Source: Notospermus geniculatus (lineage: Eukaryota > Nemertea > Pilidiophora > Heteronemertea > Lineidae). From it: a stretch of 64,000 nucleotides of DNA. Within the stretch, counting starts at the first letter, position 1. Each line of letters begins with the position of its first letter. Positions 11,701-25,700 of the stretch are shown here, one piece after another. A program made the position numbers and the translations under genes. The notes beneath the pieces were generated by a model that was not told the DNA's origin, made no database searches, and was given only the letters and a program-made list of their open reading frames with translations. Location of the stretch: positions 302,228 through 366,227 of the forward strand of contig NMRB01000031.1 in NCBI GenBank assembly GCA_002633025.1, in the 5' to 3' direction.

Positions 11701-14700
11701 AGACATTACCTTAAAGAAAGTGTACGTAGAGCCATTAATGATAGTTCCATATTTGTAATCGGTCTGCTTGGACAGATCTTCGGCACTCTGGATGGGAGAG
11801 ATCATTCTCTCTACAGTCAGGAAGGCGGCTAAGTTGGCCGTGTATGAAGAGATCATGATTAGAGTGAAGAACCACCATATCCCACTGCAGATCCGTGTCG
11901 AGTAGGCCCTCGGCGCTACTTCTGATCCTAAAACAAGGCAAAAACTGTGCAGTTAGAGTCAATGAGAGCACTGATGTGTTCAGATCTCTGATGACTAGGT
12001 GGAGTTGGTCCGCCGCGTCTCGCGCCGTTTGGGTTGTTTACACAAAAGATAAGTTGGGCAGCCCGGCCTTCATTAAAAAAAACTGCCAACAGGTTCTTGT
12101 AGTTTTTCTCTGATGGACTTTCAGGTTTGCAGTAAGAGGTCACTTTGCAAAAACATAAAATGAAGTGGCAATTTAGTATTTGACCTGCATGGTACACAGT
12201 TGAAAATGATACACCAACCGAGAATGAGTTTGCGATTTGAGAACAACCATGTATTTGTGTTCTATAGGATTGTCTTTCAAGCCAACGGCTTTGCTGTGAC
12301 CTTATAAGCTTAATTGGATTGAAAATGATAGAGGTAGGAATCAGAGTTAGATTTAAAGGATATGGTTTCTTCTACAACATTCTTTATAATGGGAAGACTG
12401 GTCGAGGTACGCTGGGTTTTAGAGTTGCAGAGGGTTCGATAAAAGCTAGGCCCAAGAATAGTGGGGACATTATTTTGACAGACAGATGTACAAGGTTACA
12501 AGACAGCTAGTCTACTGATCAGAAATGGACACCAGAGGAAGATCAGAGGTTGAAATTCGGCGCTCATCTCGCTTCTTGTTAGCTGAAGACTACTGTATGG
12601 TTCAGTAGTTGGCTTACCATCACGCAAATATGTTGTTTTATCATAAAAGTGGCCTGACGCCAGGGACCTGATTCACAAAGCACTCATATAACCTTACGGA
12701 ATGCGTAATCTATTGTCCATTTGCGGGTAACCTATTGTTCACTAGCGAGTTTTCGCAAAGCCCCCGAAACGCCAACGTGAACGCCAATCCCATTGGTCGA
12801 TGCCGCGAAGAAGACACCGAACAAAAGGATAGCCGTTGGCGTTGGCATTTCGGGGGCTTTGCGAAAACTCGCTAATCTATACTAGCCTGACAAAGGGTTA
12901 TGGGAGCTTTTTGAATAGAGAGTTTTCGCAAAGCCCCCGAAAAGCCAACGCGGACGTGTATCCTTTTGTTCGGTCCTCTCTTCGTGGCATCGGACAATGG
13001 GACTGGCGTTCGCATTGGCGTTTCGGGGGCTTTGCGAAAACTCTCCAATAAGAGGTCCCAGGAGTTATGGCAATGCGTTCGCGACTTGCTTTTACGGTAA
13101 CCAAATCAGGGAAAAATTACCAAACTATATGCGGACGTTAGATATACACCGAACTCTCCGCTTGTATCAGTCAAGCTTGCACCACTACACAGACATCGTG
13201 CAGACCGATGCCGATTTGATAACAGGAAATGTTTGGCATGCAGAAGTCGATTTGGCCACTAGGCTGCATCCTCTATCAGTACCAGCACACAAAACAGAAT
13301 TATTGTAGTTACCACGGTCGCGATAACGGCCTAACCCCACCCGTCAAAATATCTCATGTTAGCCATGATTTCAACAATGGCTACAATCAGCAGTCGACAT
13401 TTGCCAATCCTCCACAGCAGAGCATTTTCCTCGCTTCTCTTCATCCACTCACACACAAACTTTGTTTGCTATATATGAAGAAGAGCGACAACATCAAACC
13501 CTGCTGTGGGAGGATGGTCAACTGTGGCTATTCTCTGTTGATTTCAACCTCTGGTAACGGTATGGCGTCTTTTCCTAGCACAACCCGCCCGGTGGCCTTG
13601 AAACTGGAGACTATCGAACAAAGGGAGGGCATCCTACGCCCGTGGTCTACCACTGTCACATACATTTACCCCTAGGCGACACACTAACACGATCACATTG
13701 GGCATTTTATACTCCACAACTTATACACCCTATCTTATTAGAAAGGAAAACCACAGTGAGAAAGTAAGAGCCTAGCAAAGAGAACCAAGTCCAATGAATC
13801 TCGGTTCTAATTGATACGTTCTATACGCCAAACGACTGACTATATCGAGAGGTAACATGTCTAAAACCATATACATGTAATATGTAATAAAACCCTCCAG
13901 CCATAGTTTACAGTATTTACATTTGAGTGCAGAAGTGTCATATACGGGGTATATCAAAATACTGCCAAGAAATATTTGGTAAGTGTTCTTTTGGCAACTG
14001 GTGCAGCTTGGTATCGGCGTTCATTCTATAGACGGTGAAAAAAGTCCTTTTTGCGGTTGGCCAATATGATGCGAGTAGTATGGTATGTCAATCTCGAGCC
14101 TGATTGAGGTGGAGCAGATGAGGTGGAGCGGATGAGAACAATTAAATAGCTTAGAAACTTCGAACCGCTGGTGGAATATCATGCTTGGGATCACACTCCC
14201 CTTCCTCTAGCTCCTCTTCGCGCAATATACGTCTGTCTTCATCTGTCTCCATGGTGGATATGATGAAAACTGATGTGGTTGGTGGGGCTTTATAGAATGG
14301 GTTAGAGATCTTTCTACATGAACATGTCAGCACACGTCTTATTTTGTGCAAGCATAAAATATTATTTGGATGGGTGGTGGTCTCTGGGGATGGTCCTGAT
14401 AAGGACTATTTGTTTTGCTTTAAGATGGTTGCAATGATTCTCACCGACTGTATCATGTATTTTTTATTCATGAGAAGAAAAGCATTTTGATAGTTATAGA
14501 AATCTCATCATCTGCTTCCATGACAAAAAAACGCCTTAAAACTTCTTCACATCATTCATTGAAGATGACAAGAATATCAATGGTCTGTTCCATTGTTAGG
14601 TTGTGTGGACATCTTTTCATTGGCATATGTTTCTCAACATTCGCAAATGTGACTTTGAATTTGACTGGGTTCACTCATAGACTCGACATGGTATCGCATA

Positions 14701-17700
14701 GATCTTCCATCGTCTAGAGTTTCAGATTGTAAAGTTCCACTTGAAAAAGACCCCGGTTGGGGTCGAAAATTCGTGAATTCTGGAGATTGACTTCTTGCTT
14801 ATTATCATTTTGTGTGTCAATTTTGTGCTTTTCTGTATCTTGGATTGTGTTTTATACAGTTTATTCATGCTCTACATACCCTCATCATATTGGCGCGGAG
14901 CTGCAGTGTAGTCCTGCAAATTCATTTCGGATACTTGGGTACACTACTGACGGTTATACAATAAGCGTTGCATTACAAAAATCCATTTCAACTAAGGGTA
15001 CAAACACACCAAACCTCTTAACTAAACTCTTTTGTACTTTAACATCATTCATGACAAATGGTGCAGTTTTATCTGGGAACATGGTATCTATGATGGCTTT
15101 CATAGGTTGGTTATAACGACATCGATACATGAGAAAGAATATAGTGTATGGTCCACACATGGTGGTGATTGCATTCTGCAATTGCCTCTTATTAAATGTT
15201 TAATGTGTAGCATTCGTATTCATGAAGGTCACGACATGTGTCGACAGTGGTGGAAGTCCATACAAGTCGAAATATTCGCCTTGACCATTAGTATCCAGAT
15301 AGATGGCAGTCCAGTGACTTCCTGGCTCGTGTTCTTCATCGGTATTGACCACCAACGCACACAGACGTTCTGTGATTTGCTTGCTTGGAAGTGTATTGCA
15401 TTGATCGACACCGCAACATCACCAAAGAAGAATAACATGGATGAACTTCAGATCAGTGACATTCTGAAGACGATGTCTTGGACAAAAAACGCGTTTAATG
15501 GCGTCTACTCAAGCAACACACTTCCAAGGAAGTGAATTACAGAACGTCCGTGTGCTTTGGTGGTCAATACTGATGAAGAACACGAGCCAGGAAGTCACTG
15601 GACTGCCATCTATCTGGATACTAATGGTCAAGGCGAATATTGTATAACCGTCAGTAGTATACCCAAGTATCCGAAATGAATTTGTAGGACTACACTGTAA
15701 CTCCGCGCCAATATGGCTTGTATAACCAGAGTAGTGAGGGTATGTAGAGCATGAATAAACTGTATAAAACACAATCAATGTCTTGTTTCATTCATTTTGA
15801 ATTGAACTTTAGACGATGGAGGATCTATGCGATACCATGTCGAGTCTACGACTGAACCCAGTCAAATTCAAAGTCACATTTGCGAATGTTGAGAAACATA
15901 TACCGTATTGGCGATTATAAACACTCCACAAACGAATTCAATAGCTATAAATAGCATCGTGACGTCATCCGCTCTACCTCATCTGCTCCAGCTCAATCAG
16001 GCTCGAGATTGACATACCAGACTACTGACGCGGACCGGCGATCTCTCGCTGGAGGGAAAGGCTGAAGAAGGACACTCTTCTTTTTCGGCCACTGAGTGAT
16101 GCATTATGTTTAAAAAGCAAAAGCTTTGGAAATGGGCACAAGTTTTGAAACACCCCGTAGAGTTACATTCACAAGACTTGAAGACATGCGAAACATGCAC
16201 GTACTTGTGTAAGACATACAATATATATATGACGATTGAAGGCGGAACGGCAGATCAGGAGAAGTTGGTCAAAGTGACTGCGTTCATTTCAACACCGGTA
16301 AGGGCCGCATGCACCAACCAAGAACTCAGGTTGAGCCACAGCTTTTCAATTTTTCAGGTTTGCCAGGGCATGATGTGACAATGAAAAAATTGTGGCTCAA
16401 CCTGAGTTCAAGATAATCTTCGTTGGTGCAAAACGGCAATCAATGTCTTTGCCGATTTTCAGGAATGCCCAGACAAGAAAAACAGGTATGTATGACTTAA
16501 TATCAAGCATTTTTTTTAATATGGAGGAAAACCGTTCTTCTTTCTCAAAGCTTCTCCGACCAAATTCTTCTTTTCTATCATAGATGAACAGACGGGTTTA
16601 ACAACCAGCTTAGGCAAAGTTACATCCCGCGATCCAACATTCGGATGATACGCTGTAAGAGACTGGGATTACGCTGAAAAGAGTTAACGCAATGGAAATA
16701 AGGACAAGGTGAAGTCAATGTCGGCAACCGTGGCGGCGCAATGTTCACTGGCACAACGGATCCGAGCGTGACTGCTGGGGACTGAAATAAAATGGTGACA
16801 ACGGAACAGCGGGGAGAGAATGTGCAACATGCATAAAGAAAGAGTGTGACTGAAATATAGAGCTGACACAGATCGGGTTGCTAGGTGTATATCTACCTAT
16901 GGGCCCTTGATTCATCGAAGAGAGAGAATGCGATAAACAAGGTTGAATTTCCGTGGATGCAAGTTAGTAATGAAGTCATAAAAAAATTGTAAAATTAGTC
17001 ATAAGTTTGTACACCGATATTATCCTGCTCGTCATAACACGACAATCGAGCAAGAACCATTTCCGGATAAAATTTACGCAAGATACAACAGAGGTGCTCT
17101 CTACCCGGGCGAGAGTTGTTGCCCACTACACGCGCGAAAGCATGAGCCATGATAGAGCATGCGCAGTCTGATTATTTGAACGTGTTGATTGCATGATCCG
17201 CTGTGATGAAATCATAGAAACCGAAAATTCCTGAGACAGGAGGCTATTAAGTGTGCATGAGATGTATTTAACCATGTGTCAAGGAATCTGCAGATCAGCA
17301 CTACTAAATTGCTGGAAGTGTGATTTCAAGTATGCAACATGTGTAAAGTCGAAGTGAAGGAATAAAAAATCAGTTTTGCACCTGTGAGCTGATGTTGGCA
17401 TTAGAGTGTAAAAATATCGGTATGAAGAATTGCGTGTAATACCTTGTTGAGACAATCGAACTCCTATTTTAGTCACAAAAAAGTGATACAACTTACCCTG
17501 TTGCATTAGGGAACCGATGGTGAACCACAGGCTGTTCATGACAGTGAACTGGTTTTCCACAATGTCGGAGTCCGGATTGCAAGGGTGTGGATTATACCAT
17601 TCATACGGACTGAACCTCGCTAGGACGAAGAGAAGGAAGCTGACCACGAGGTAGGCTATCACCATATACAACCAGACATCCAGCGAAAGTGGCGATAGGA

Positions 17701-19692
17701 AACTGAATAACTCAGGGTTCTTTTTCTCCGGTCGCTTGAACAGAATGCTGATGCCAAGATTCATGAAGGGTTTCGTGAAATCGATGACCTGTTCTCGGAT
17801 GTAGCTGATCGTTAGCGAAGCCACCGCTAGGTCAGCTTTCTGAAAAGCAATCAAGTTTTATATAAAGTTGACTCATTGAAGAAAAACAGTGGTTCCTGTC
17901 TAGGATTGAGAATGGATCGACATTTCATCTCTGAGCAACATTTCATTGACACAAATATTGCTTCAGAACCCGACTGCACTTTCGGGAAAGAGCCGAGAAA
18001 ATCCCTGACCAAAGAAGCCAAGGTCGAGCAGGAAACGTGGCGAATGTGGAAAGAAGATCACAAGGAAATATCTTCTTGAAGTCAAACCCTAGAGCGTATT
18101 TACCTTTTCGATCAATTCACCAACCATGCCATTCCATTTGGTTTTCTTGGGATTATTGGCATCAAGTGGCGACCCATAGTTTCCATCATAGACGATATGG
18201 ATCTCGTAATTGAAGTTGGGGACATAGTCGGCGATCTGTTTCAACAGGTCTATGCAGTAGCCACTAAACCTGTCATTCCCCTCCAGTGGGCGACCAAACT
18301 CATCGAACTCATTGTAGAAGACGAAGGGTTTGTCCTGGATAATGCACAACGATACTACAGCAGGGGCACGTTGTAAGGGATTGTGTCAAAATATGTTGAG
18401 AGAATCACAAAATTACATTTTATCAAACGTCCGAACAACATCCTACCTTCTCTTTAGTCTAATATACATAGTGGTCAGAGAAAGTGACCATTTTACATTA
18501 CACAATTACGGTACATGTATAGTTTCCATCTGAACGCAGTCCTATCTAGAAGTATTTTACATTTTGTATTTTTGCTATGGGATCAACACATTACCCACAG
18601 CAGCAAGTTATCCTTTTTTCAAAACCTTTGCCTATGGCAACCAACACCAAAGCACCAGCCACACTAAAGTTGCAGGAGTTTGAGTACAGGGAGTCTCCAA
18701 AGCAATGCAACCGATTGTGAAGTTTATTGGGGTAGGTTTGTGCAAGCTTTGGGTCTTGTGTGGGTCCACCAGGTTTCTGCTTGGAATTCATACGACGAAA
18801 GAGAGACGATGGTTGGGGGAACTCAGAATCACGATGTTTTTGTCAATGAAAGCAAATTTGTGCCACATTTCGAAATCATATTCGGCGTCCTTGTTGATGG
18901 GAACGTGGAAACTGCATACCTCATGAGTGGTTATCTTGAGTGTTTTGTTATTTTCAATGAGTTGCTCCTTTGTTTCTGAGTACTTCTTCGTTATATTCAA
19001 CCGTTGGGCAGTATCCCATTGACCAATCTGAAGAAAAAAGGAATTGGGGTACCGGCACCAGCAATAAAAAACCCACTGCCAACGTGCAATACCATCCCGA
19101 TGTCAGGATCTCGACTCATTACTACATGTAACTATGCTCCCACTACCATGTCAAAGTCTTACCTCGTGGGTCACCACACGTATTATTCTATCTTGATCGA
19201 GAAACCCCTGAGCCCTCCGTTCCTCCTCAGTATATTTATTGAAATGTTCACCTGTATAACCTTTTTGAGAATGCCACTGACCTAGCTGAAGGCAAACCAA
19301 TGGAAACAAGATGACATCATGAATGTCTGATGGTTCCCGCTTGTTTAAGAGGGCCCTATGACAGACAGCCTGCTCGCAGCCACAGGCAGGGATATTTCAT
19401 TCAAATCATCAAGTTTAACCTTGACCTTGACCTCTGATCATCAAGGTCATTGCATAATCAAAATGAGCATCCTCAATAACCTATGTGTGGGTGATATCAT
19501 GCCTCTACCTCTACCATAGGCAGAGATATTTCAAATTATCAAAGTATGACCTTGACCTTGACCTCTGATCATGAAGGTCATTGCATAATCGAAATGGGCA
19601 TCCTCAATAACCTAAGTAAGGGTGATATCATGCCTCTACCTCTAACACAGGCAGAGATATTTCAAATTATCAAAGTTTGACCTTGACAGACA

Positions 19693-19768
<76 letters not shown>

Positions 19769-22700
19769 CCAAAAACAATATGGTTCCCGATCTGATTGAT
19801 GCCCCTTATGAACTGATGCAACGTTGTTCTGTTTACTCCAAGCGTGTTCCAGTAGGAATTTTGGTCTCACAATAGAGAAGTAGGTTTTCTTCGGCAATAT
19901 GCCCGGAAAAAACGTTTAAAAGGTCCCACATACATGTACAACTTTACAGGTTCCATACATCTTGACTATACAGAGGGTTGTGACGTCATTCCGTACTCCG
20001 ACAACGCTCACACAAACGTTTGTGCTACGAAGTACGGTATGAGGTAGTGCAGACACATGGTAGGCCATGATGGGTTCCATATAGAAGCAAAGGGAACTAT
20101 ATGGAACCCTTTAATCTACTTCATTAGTCAGTAGATTATTTCACCTGTTTCGTACTGCCGTCATTGCCTATCTCAATCAGCTGAAGAGCGAAGGATGTTC
20201 GCAGCCCCCTGCCGTCAAATTTGACTCGCCCTGTCAGTCCATCGAACTCGGTCTGAAAGAAACAAGAGAACAGCGTATGGCATGGATTACTGGGCCTACC
20301 TCTGGGCACCTGCCTGGACTGCCCTATCGTTCACAACGCTGGAACATACAAATTCTCGGTTCTTTCGCACGACACGGTATCTTCGACGCCGTTGATAGAT
20401 GCTCGACATCACATTTGATAAATTCCTACAGGGTGCATTTCACATCATTTATTTCCCAAAGAATTAATGGGCCGAGGCGAAAAAGTCATCGGACTACGTA
20501 GAGAGACCTCATAGCGGGTTTCGATGCAGTATCATATCATCTTCGCTACGAATATCGAGTGCACACATTTATCATTTTGCGTCTGACATTTTCTGTGGGT
20601 TTAGCCGTCACTTGACGTTGAAAGGGCAAACTAATCACATGTATCTTAGCCGGGTGATGTGGAGAAAATTCATAATCGAATGTTTTTTGCATTTTGATTA
20701 TGAACAGACAATGTAGACTATGTAATACGGTGGCTTGTTGGAGAAGGCATTGACGTCAAAGTCACCGACAACTTTCCATTTTCCTGAAGCGACGTCGACT
20801 ATTTTTCTCGAAATACAACAAAAGCATCGCGAAAATCACCCCACTCCATAAATATACCTCCCTACTCTCTACTTGTTTTAGTGCATTAAGATATTCCTCA
20901 CAGCCACAACGGCAGTCTCAAAATGTCAACAATCAAATTTCCACAACTACGTGATTGTTTTGCAAAGAACTGTTTCCATGGTAACTCAACCCGTGAGGCA
21001 CGATTACGGGGCCTCTTGCAGTCGTGTTACACACCACAGACGAACAGCTTCGATGGTTCATTAAGTACTCACTAATATTTCTTTTCGCACCTTTAATATT
21101 TCACGAACTGCCGAGTTACGTTGCTATAGCGACGTAGTCAGTAGAGACGTCTAAGAATTAGAGTCACTTTATAGTTTCGAGTATACAACAAGGGTGCCGA
21201 AAATCTTATTTGAATAATCAACAATTCACATTGGGTCAAAACTCCCTGAGAGGTTATTGGAGTGCTACAACGATTTGAAGACAACATAAACACAGCTGCA
21301 CACAGGCGACGACGAAGCCGCTGGGACAGGAACTTTGCATTGGGATCGTTGTTATCCGTGACAATACAGTACTAAACTATTTCCTTTATTTACCATTCGG
21401 ATCCGTGGACAATACTAAACTACATTGTATTTCCTTTACTTACCATTCGGATCTATAGACAGTACTAAACTCTCTACTTACCATTCGGATCCATGGATAA
21501 TACTAAACTCTTTCCTTTACTTACCATTCGGATCCATGGACAATATAGTAAACTCCTTCCTTTACTTACCATTCGGATCAATGGAATACTAAACTCTTTC
21601 CTTTACTTACCATTCGGATCCATGGACAATACTAAACTATTTCCTTTACCACTGCGGATCAATGGACAATACTAAACTATTTCCCTTGCTTACCATTCGG
21701 ATCCATAGTCAACACTAAACTCTTGTTTACTTACCATTTTCATGTAATTGAACAACGAGCTTCCTTTTTCCCAACTGTCTTTTGAGGTACAGGAGAGTGA
21801 CCTTGGCACAACTTCTGCGGCCTGCGTCAGGTTGTGAAGGGCTTTGGCGAACAGATGGACGGCGTCATATATCAGGGCAGTGTCCGTCTGAAAGAGGTGA
21901 CTTCTAGATATGAATAGAATTCAATTCACATCACATCAATTCAACCCCTCATTTTTTTACGATTTATACATTAGGCCAAGGGGTTCTAATAATAGGAACA
22001 TATACAGACAGCTGAGTCCTCCATTCTGAATCTGGTGACGTGACTACACGAAAGAAAACCATTTCCATATTCCGGTAAATACCGACGCCGAACAATTTTT
22101 TCCCTAATGCTGTAGCAGAGACATCTAATTTAGACACGCACGCTTTTCATGCAAAACGAAAATGGGCTCAGGAAAACACGTTCTTTAAATGAAATAACGA
22201 CGATGCATGCTCAGAATATACAATAGGGGAAATAAATATACTGCATTTTGGAGTGATCCGATGGGAAATGGAGAAAACGGGAATTCTATAGAAAAAATAA
22301 CTCAATTTTACATTTAGATGCCATAAATCAAATTCGTGTACAATCAATGGGGAGGCGTGCTGTGGCATTGAACATGGAAACATGAACTTAGCAGAATCGT
22401 ATAAATGGGGCTAATCCAGTTATGGGTGCACGACATTCTGGTTCTTGTTGTTTGGCTGAACTTGTCTTCATGTTCACTTTGAATGTGTGTAAGATAACCA
22501 AATCTTGCCCTGTTACCCCTGCCCTCCCAACAGTGTAGTAAACCTATCTACGGTACCGTACGTAGTTCGTACAGCCATACTGAAATAGCCACCGAAAAAG
22601 GAAAGACAACAACACGTGAACAACAAATGTACTATCGCGAACGAACATACCGTGAAATTGAGTGGGGCGACCATGGTTTTAACATTCTGTCGTTGTCGAG

Positions 22701-25700
22701 AAGCAGACGAAGGAAATGATACAGAGGTGAAATATCCGGTGAACAGGGAAGGAATTTCATTGGTGATGGCATGGTCACGTGATCAAAACTTTTTGACTCT
22801 ATTGGTTAATTCAAATAAAATGCAGTGTTTGAATATATTAGGGGCCTCAACATAAAGTTAGTGTACATGTATAAGTTACTTATTAAGAGTATGCAAGCAT
22901 TAGTTAAAACTTTTCTGGAAAGGGCCGTTTCATTTGCAAGATGTCAACAGAAAACTAATTGTCATGTGAACAAAATTTCTCGTTTTAGCCTTGTCGAACA
23001 TTAAAGGTTAGGTTTTGACATGAATTCTTTAAAAAATCTTCCGAAATACGCCTACAGCGAACGTATGATTGCCACCGATATTGGAGTTACTGACCTCAAC
23101 TCCTTTCTGGCCTTGTAATGGCGAGCTTCCCGAGTTACGCTCCTCAATGATCCAGTTACTCATGATATCAACAACAACTGGGTTCTCTGGGTTCACTAAA
23201 CGAAAGGCAGTGATGTTGGCCCCTTCGTGACGGAAATCAGACATATCTAGCAGACCAAGATCCTGAAATTGGAGGGATTTCAATGTGATGGTACACAGAC
23301 AGGAACGTTATTACTCCCCCAAGAACAGCAAATTGAGTATCGGAGCGAACAACGCGAGTGGCTGGAAAATTGTTGATAAATTGAATGAAATAATTGGATT
23401 TCCAACAAAATGATGTTGGATATATAATATCCAATTGGGACCAATACTGACAAGTCATATGGCCAACGAAGTAGTCGATATGATTGCGAATTCGGGTGAT
23501 GCAATGCTCAGAGGCAACGCTTCTGTACAGAAGTGGAAGGCCACAACGGGGTACTTAGGGCTTTCCATTGGAGCGTTTCTGTACGCGGAAACGCTCCAAA
23601 GCATTGTTTTTTTCCGCGCAGTGACCAACGACGCGGAAACAAACAATGCTTTCGGGCGTTTCCGCGCACGGAAACGCTCCAGTGGACGGCCGCCTTACAC
23701 CAGAGTTCTCGTTCTGGAGAACGTTTGGTCAGTCCATTGGAGCGTTTCCGTACGCGGAAACGCTCCATTGGAAAGCCGGCCTTAAGCCTGTTGGAGCCTT
23801 CACTGGGCTTGCAGAGATCGGTAATGAGGGTAATAATGCGGAGAATGACCCTCTCTGGGAGAGGGGTTGTAGTGAGCTTAGTTGCTGAGCCAGGGTTGGC
23901 AGACTTATCCCAACTGCAGTGGCAAGTGAAATTGAGCCAAGGCAACCAGAGCTCATGTGTCAAGTTCCCGCGTGGCCGGTAGCTTATATAGTCGCTCCGA
24001 AAGCACTCCACCTCCGTATCGAAGTAGTGTAGCCACATACAGATACAACGTGGACCGAAGTAGACGACTGTATAGACTAGCGATCGTTCTTGACAAAGCA
24101 ATTACAGACGCAGCATCACAGAATTATCTCGTGACACCATCATGGCGGTTCTCCAACATTTTTCTTGCTAGCATTGCTTGTCGCCGGGCCACACTACATG
24201 GAGAGGTCTGATGGTATTCCGTTGAAATCACACGGGATTTACAGAATTATCATCGGCAAGCCTGTGGGACACGCTCGCCCTAATACGATTACCAACCAGC
24301 TCGCAAGCAATAAATTGACAGTGGGGATCTGGTCGAATACAAAACCTGTCGATCACGCAGGACAGCGATATGGGGATGGTCAGAATATCTTGTGTCTTAT
24401 TTCCAGTAAATGTAATATTGGCACAAGAGATAATGCTTACTTCATTAAAACACATATGTTGCCCGAATTCAATAATAAATCTTAAACCGATTTTGTTCGC
24501 TGGAACATTTATGACAGCGACAGCGGCATTTTCATCGGAAAACCATATCTCGAATCAAGTTTATTACCGTACGTATCCAAGTTTAAATTGACAAATTCTT
24601 CCAGTCGTTGACAATATGGACTGGTGGCCGGATGAATGTATAGACATATATGTTTGAGAAGAATCAGTTCGATCGTTCTGAGACGTCATATCCTGGCGTG
24701 TAACACGATGGTAGATTGAACGAAAGTGTCTACCCTAGTTTTTCCTTGGGAGCCTAATGGGGAATATGTACTGTAGACAAAGTCATTTTATTGGCTAACC
24801 AACAACCAATCAGCTTCCATCATCGTTGGCGTAATGAATACCTACCAATCAACCGGAGCTCCCAAGACTACATGTAAGAGTCGGAAGCAATGCCTTTGAA
24901 CAGCAAAATGACTCAAGAGAACCCATGAAGCACTCCCACTGTACCACCATACACCCATCGTGTTCTATATTGCCATGCATATCTCTGAGTCTCTTTGGCA
25001 AATGGCATTTGGGGAGTTTTTTCCGCTTGTTATCGCACAGCAGAAGCGAATTGTCACTTTCCAATAACCATGGCAGAGTCGATTACTTTTTCACGACAAC
25101 ACAATAGAATACCGAAAGAAATCCCCATTTGAGAGTGTCGGGGAATTTATTGCAGTCGGCGCTTGTTTGGGAAGCGATGTTTCTAGAGGGTTTCGAAGAG
25201 TGTATTGCATGGAGAAAGGCACTAAGTTTTTTCTTGTGTGATTGCTTTTTGGACGTTTGTTGGGCTGAATTTGCATCTGCAGACGAGAATATGTATGAAG
25301 TGCAGAATAGTCTACCGAGACGGAATGATATTCAGTGTTGTCATGCACTACTGAGGAGAGGCTCCCGCATGGGCCGCGAATTTTGTCGATGGCTGCGTGA
25401 AGGAATCATCGGTGCATGGTGGAACAACCATATTTCCAAAAGCCATCCTATCACTATCTAGAAACCATTTTTTTTAACCAGAGGGCTCATCATGAGTGCC
25501 TCCCAACGACATACCACCCAAAGTGCTTGATGGATTCCGATATTGGGTAGAAAATTCGCGCATTTATTTCTTTGTCAACATACACCAACACTAGAAGTAC
25601 AATCGGTCCTTGGAGGGTTAACTAACAAGACAGATGAAAAGAGGCAAGCTTCCTTGACTACAACTATTAGAATATGACTTTCACATCCGATATGATATCA

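Larger units (their letters stand above)
14074..16026. mobile_element. Miniature Polinton-like (Maverick) element with fold-back arms
   Basis: Begins AGTAGTATGGTATGTCAATC and ends with the complement (..GATTGACATACCAGACTACT). The flanks are GATGCG and GACGCG, a 6-bp target-site duplication with one mismatch. AG..CT ends with 6-bp duplications are the Polinton signature. Further inverted segments pair 14640-14955 with 15645-15900, and 15290-15394 with 15517-15640. It contains remains of an adenovirus-type cysteine protease and, in both arms, a small frame beginning [12 protein letters not shown]. At about 1.95 kb it is far shorter than a 15-20 kb autonomous Polinton. It lies in the large receptor intron 11. 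Confidence 0.8.

Noticed and set aside
10819-11971. Two tandem receptor genes instead of alternative exons
   Set aside because: Only the one 218-bp exon is duplicated. All other exons from signal peptide to stop occur once (apart from the N-linked copies), and both versions fit the same neighbours in phase.
18788-19000. Separate gene on the minus strand starting [11 protein letters not shown]
   Set aside because: It is the interior of receptor exon 9 read through its donor.
19670-19897. Minus-strand ORF with Arg-Ala-Cys-Val repeats
   Set aside because: Product of the CGCA microsatellite.
21384-21734. CRISPR-like array (repeat-spacer) appearance
   Set aside because: The units are imperfect direct minisatellite repeats in a eukaryotic intron, with no constant repeat plus unique spacers and no cas genes.
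23508-24101. 197-codon minus-strand ORF and several overlapping plus-strand ORFs
   Set aside because: They are built from the GGAGCGTTTC palindromes and have arginine-rich, repeated content on both strands.
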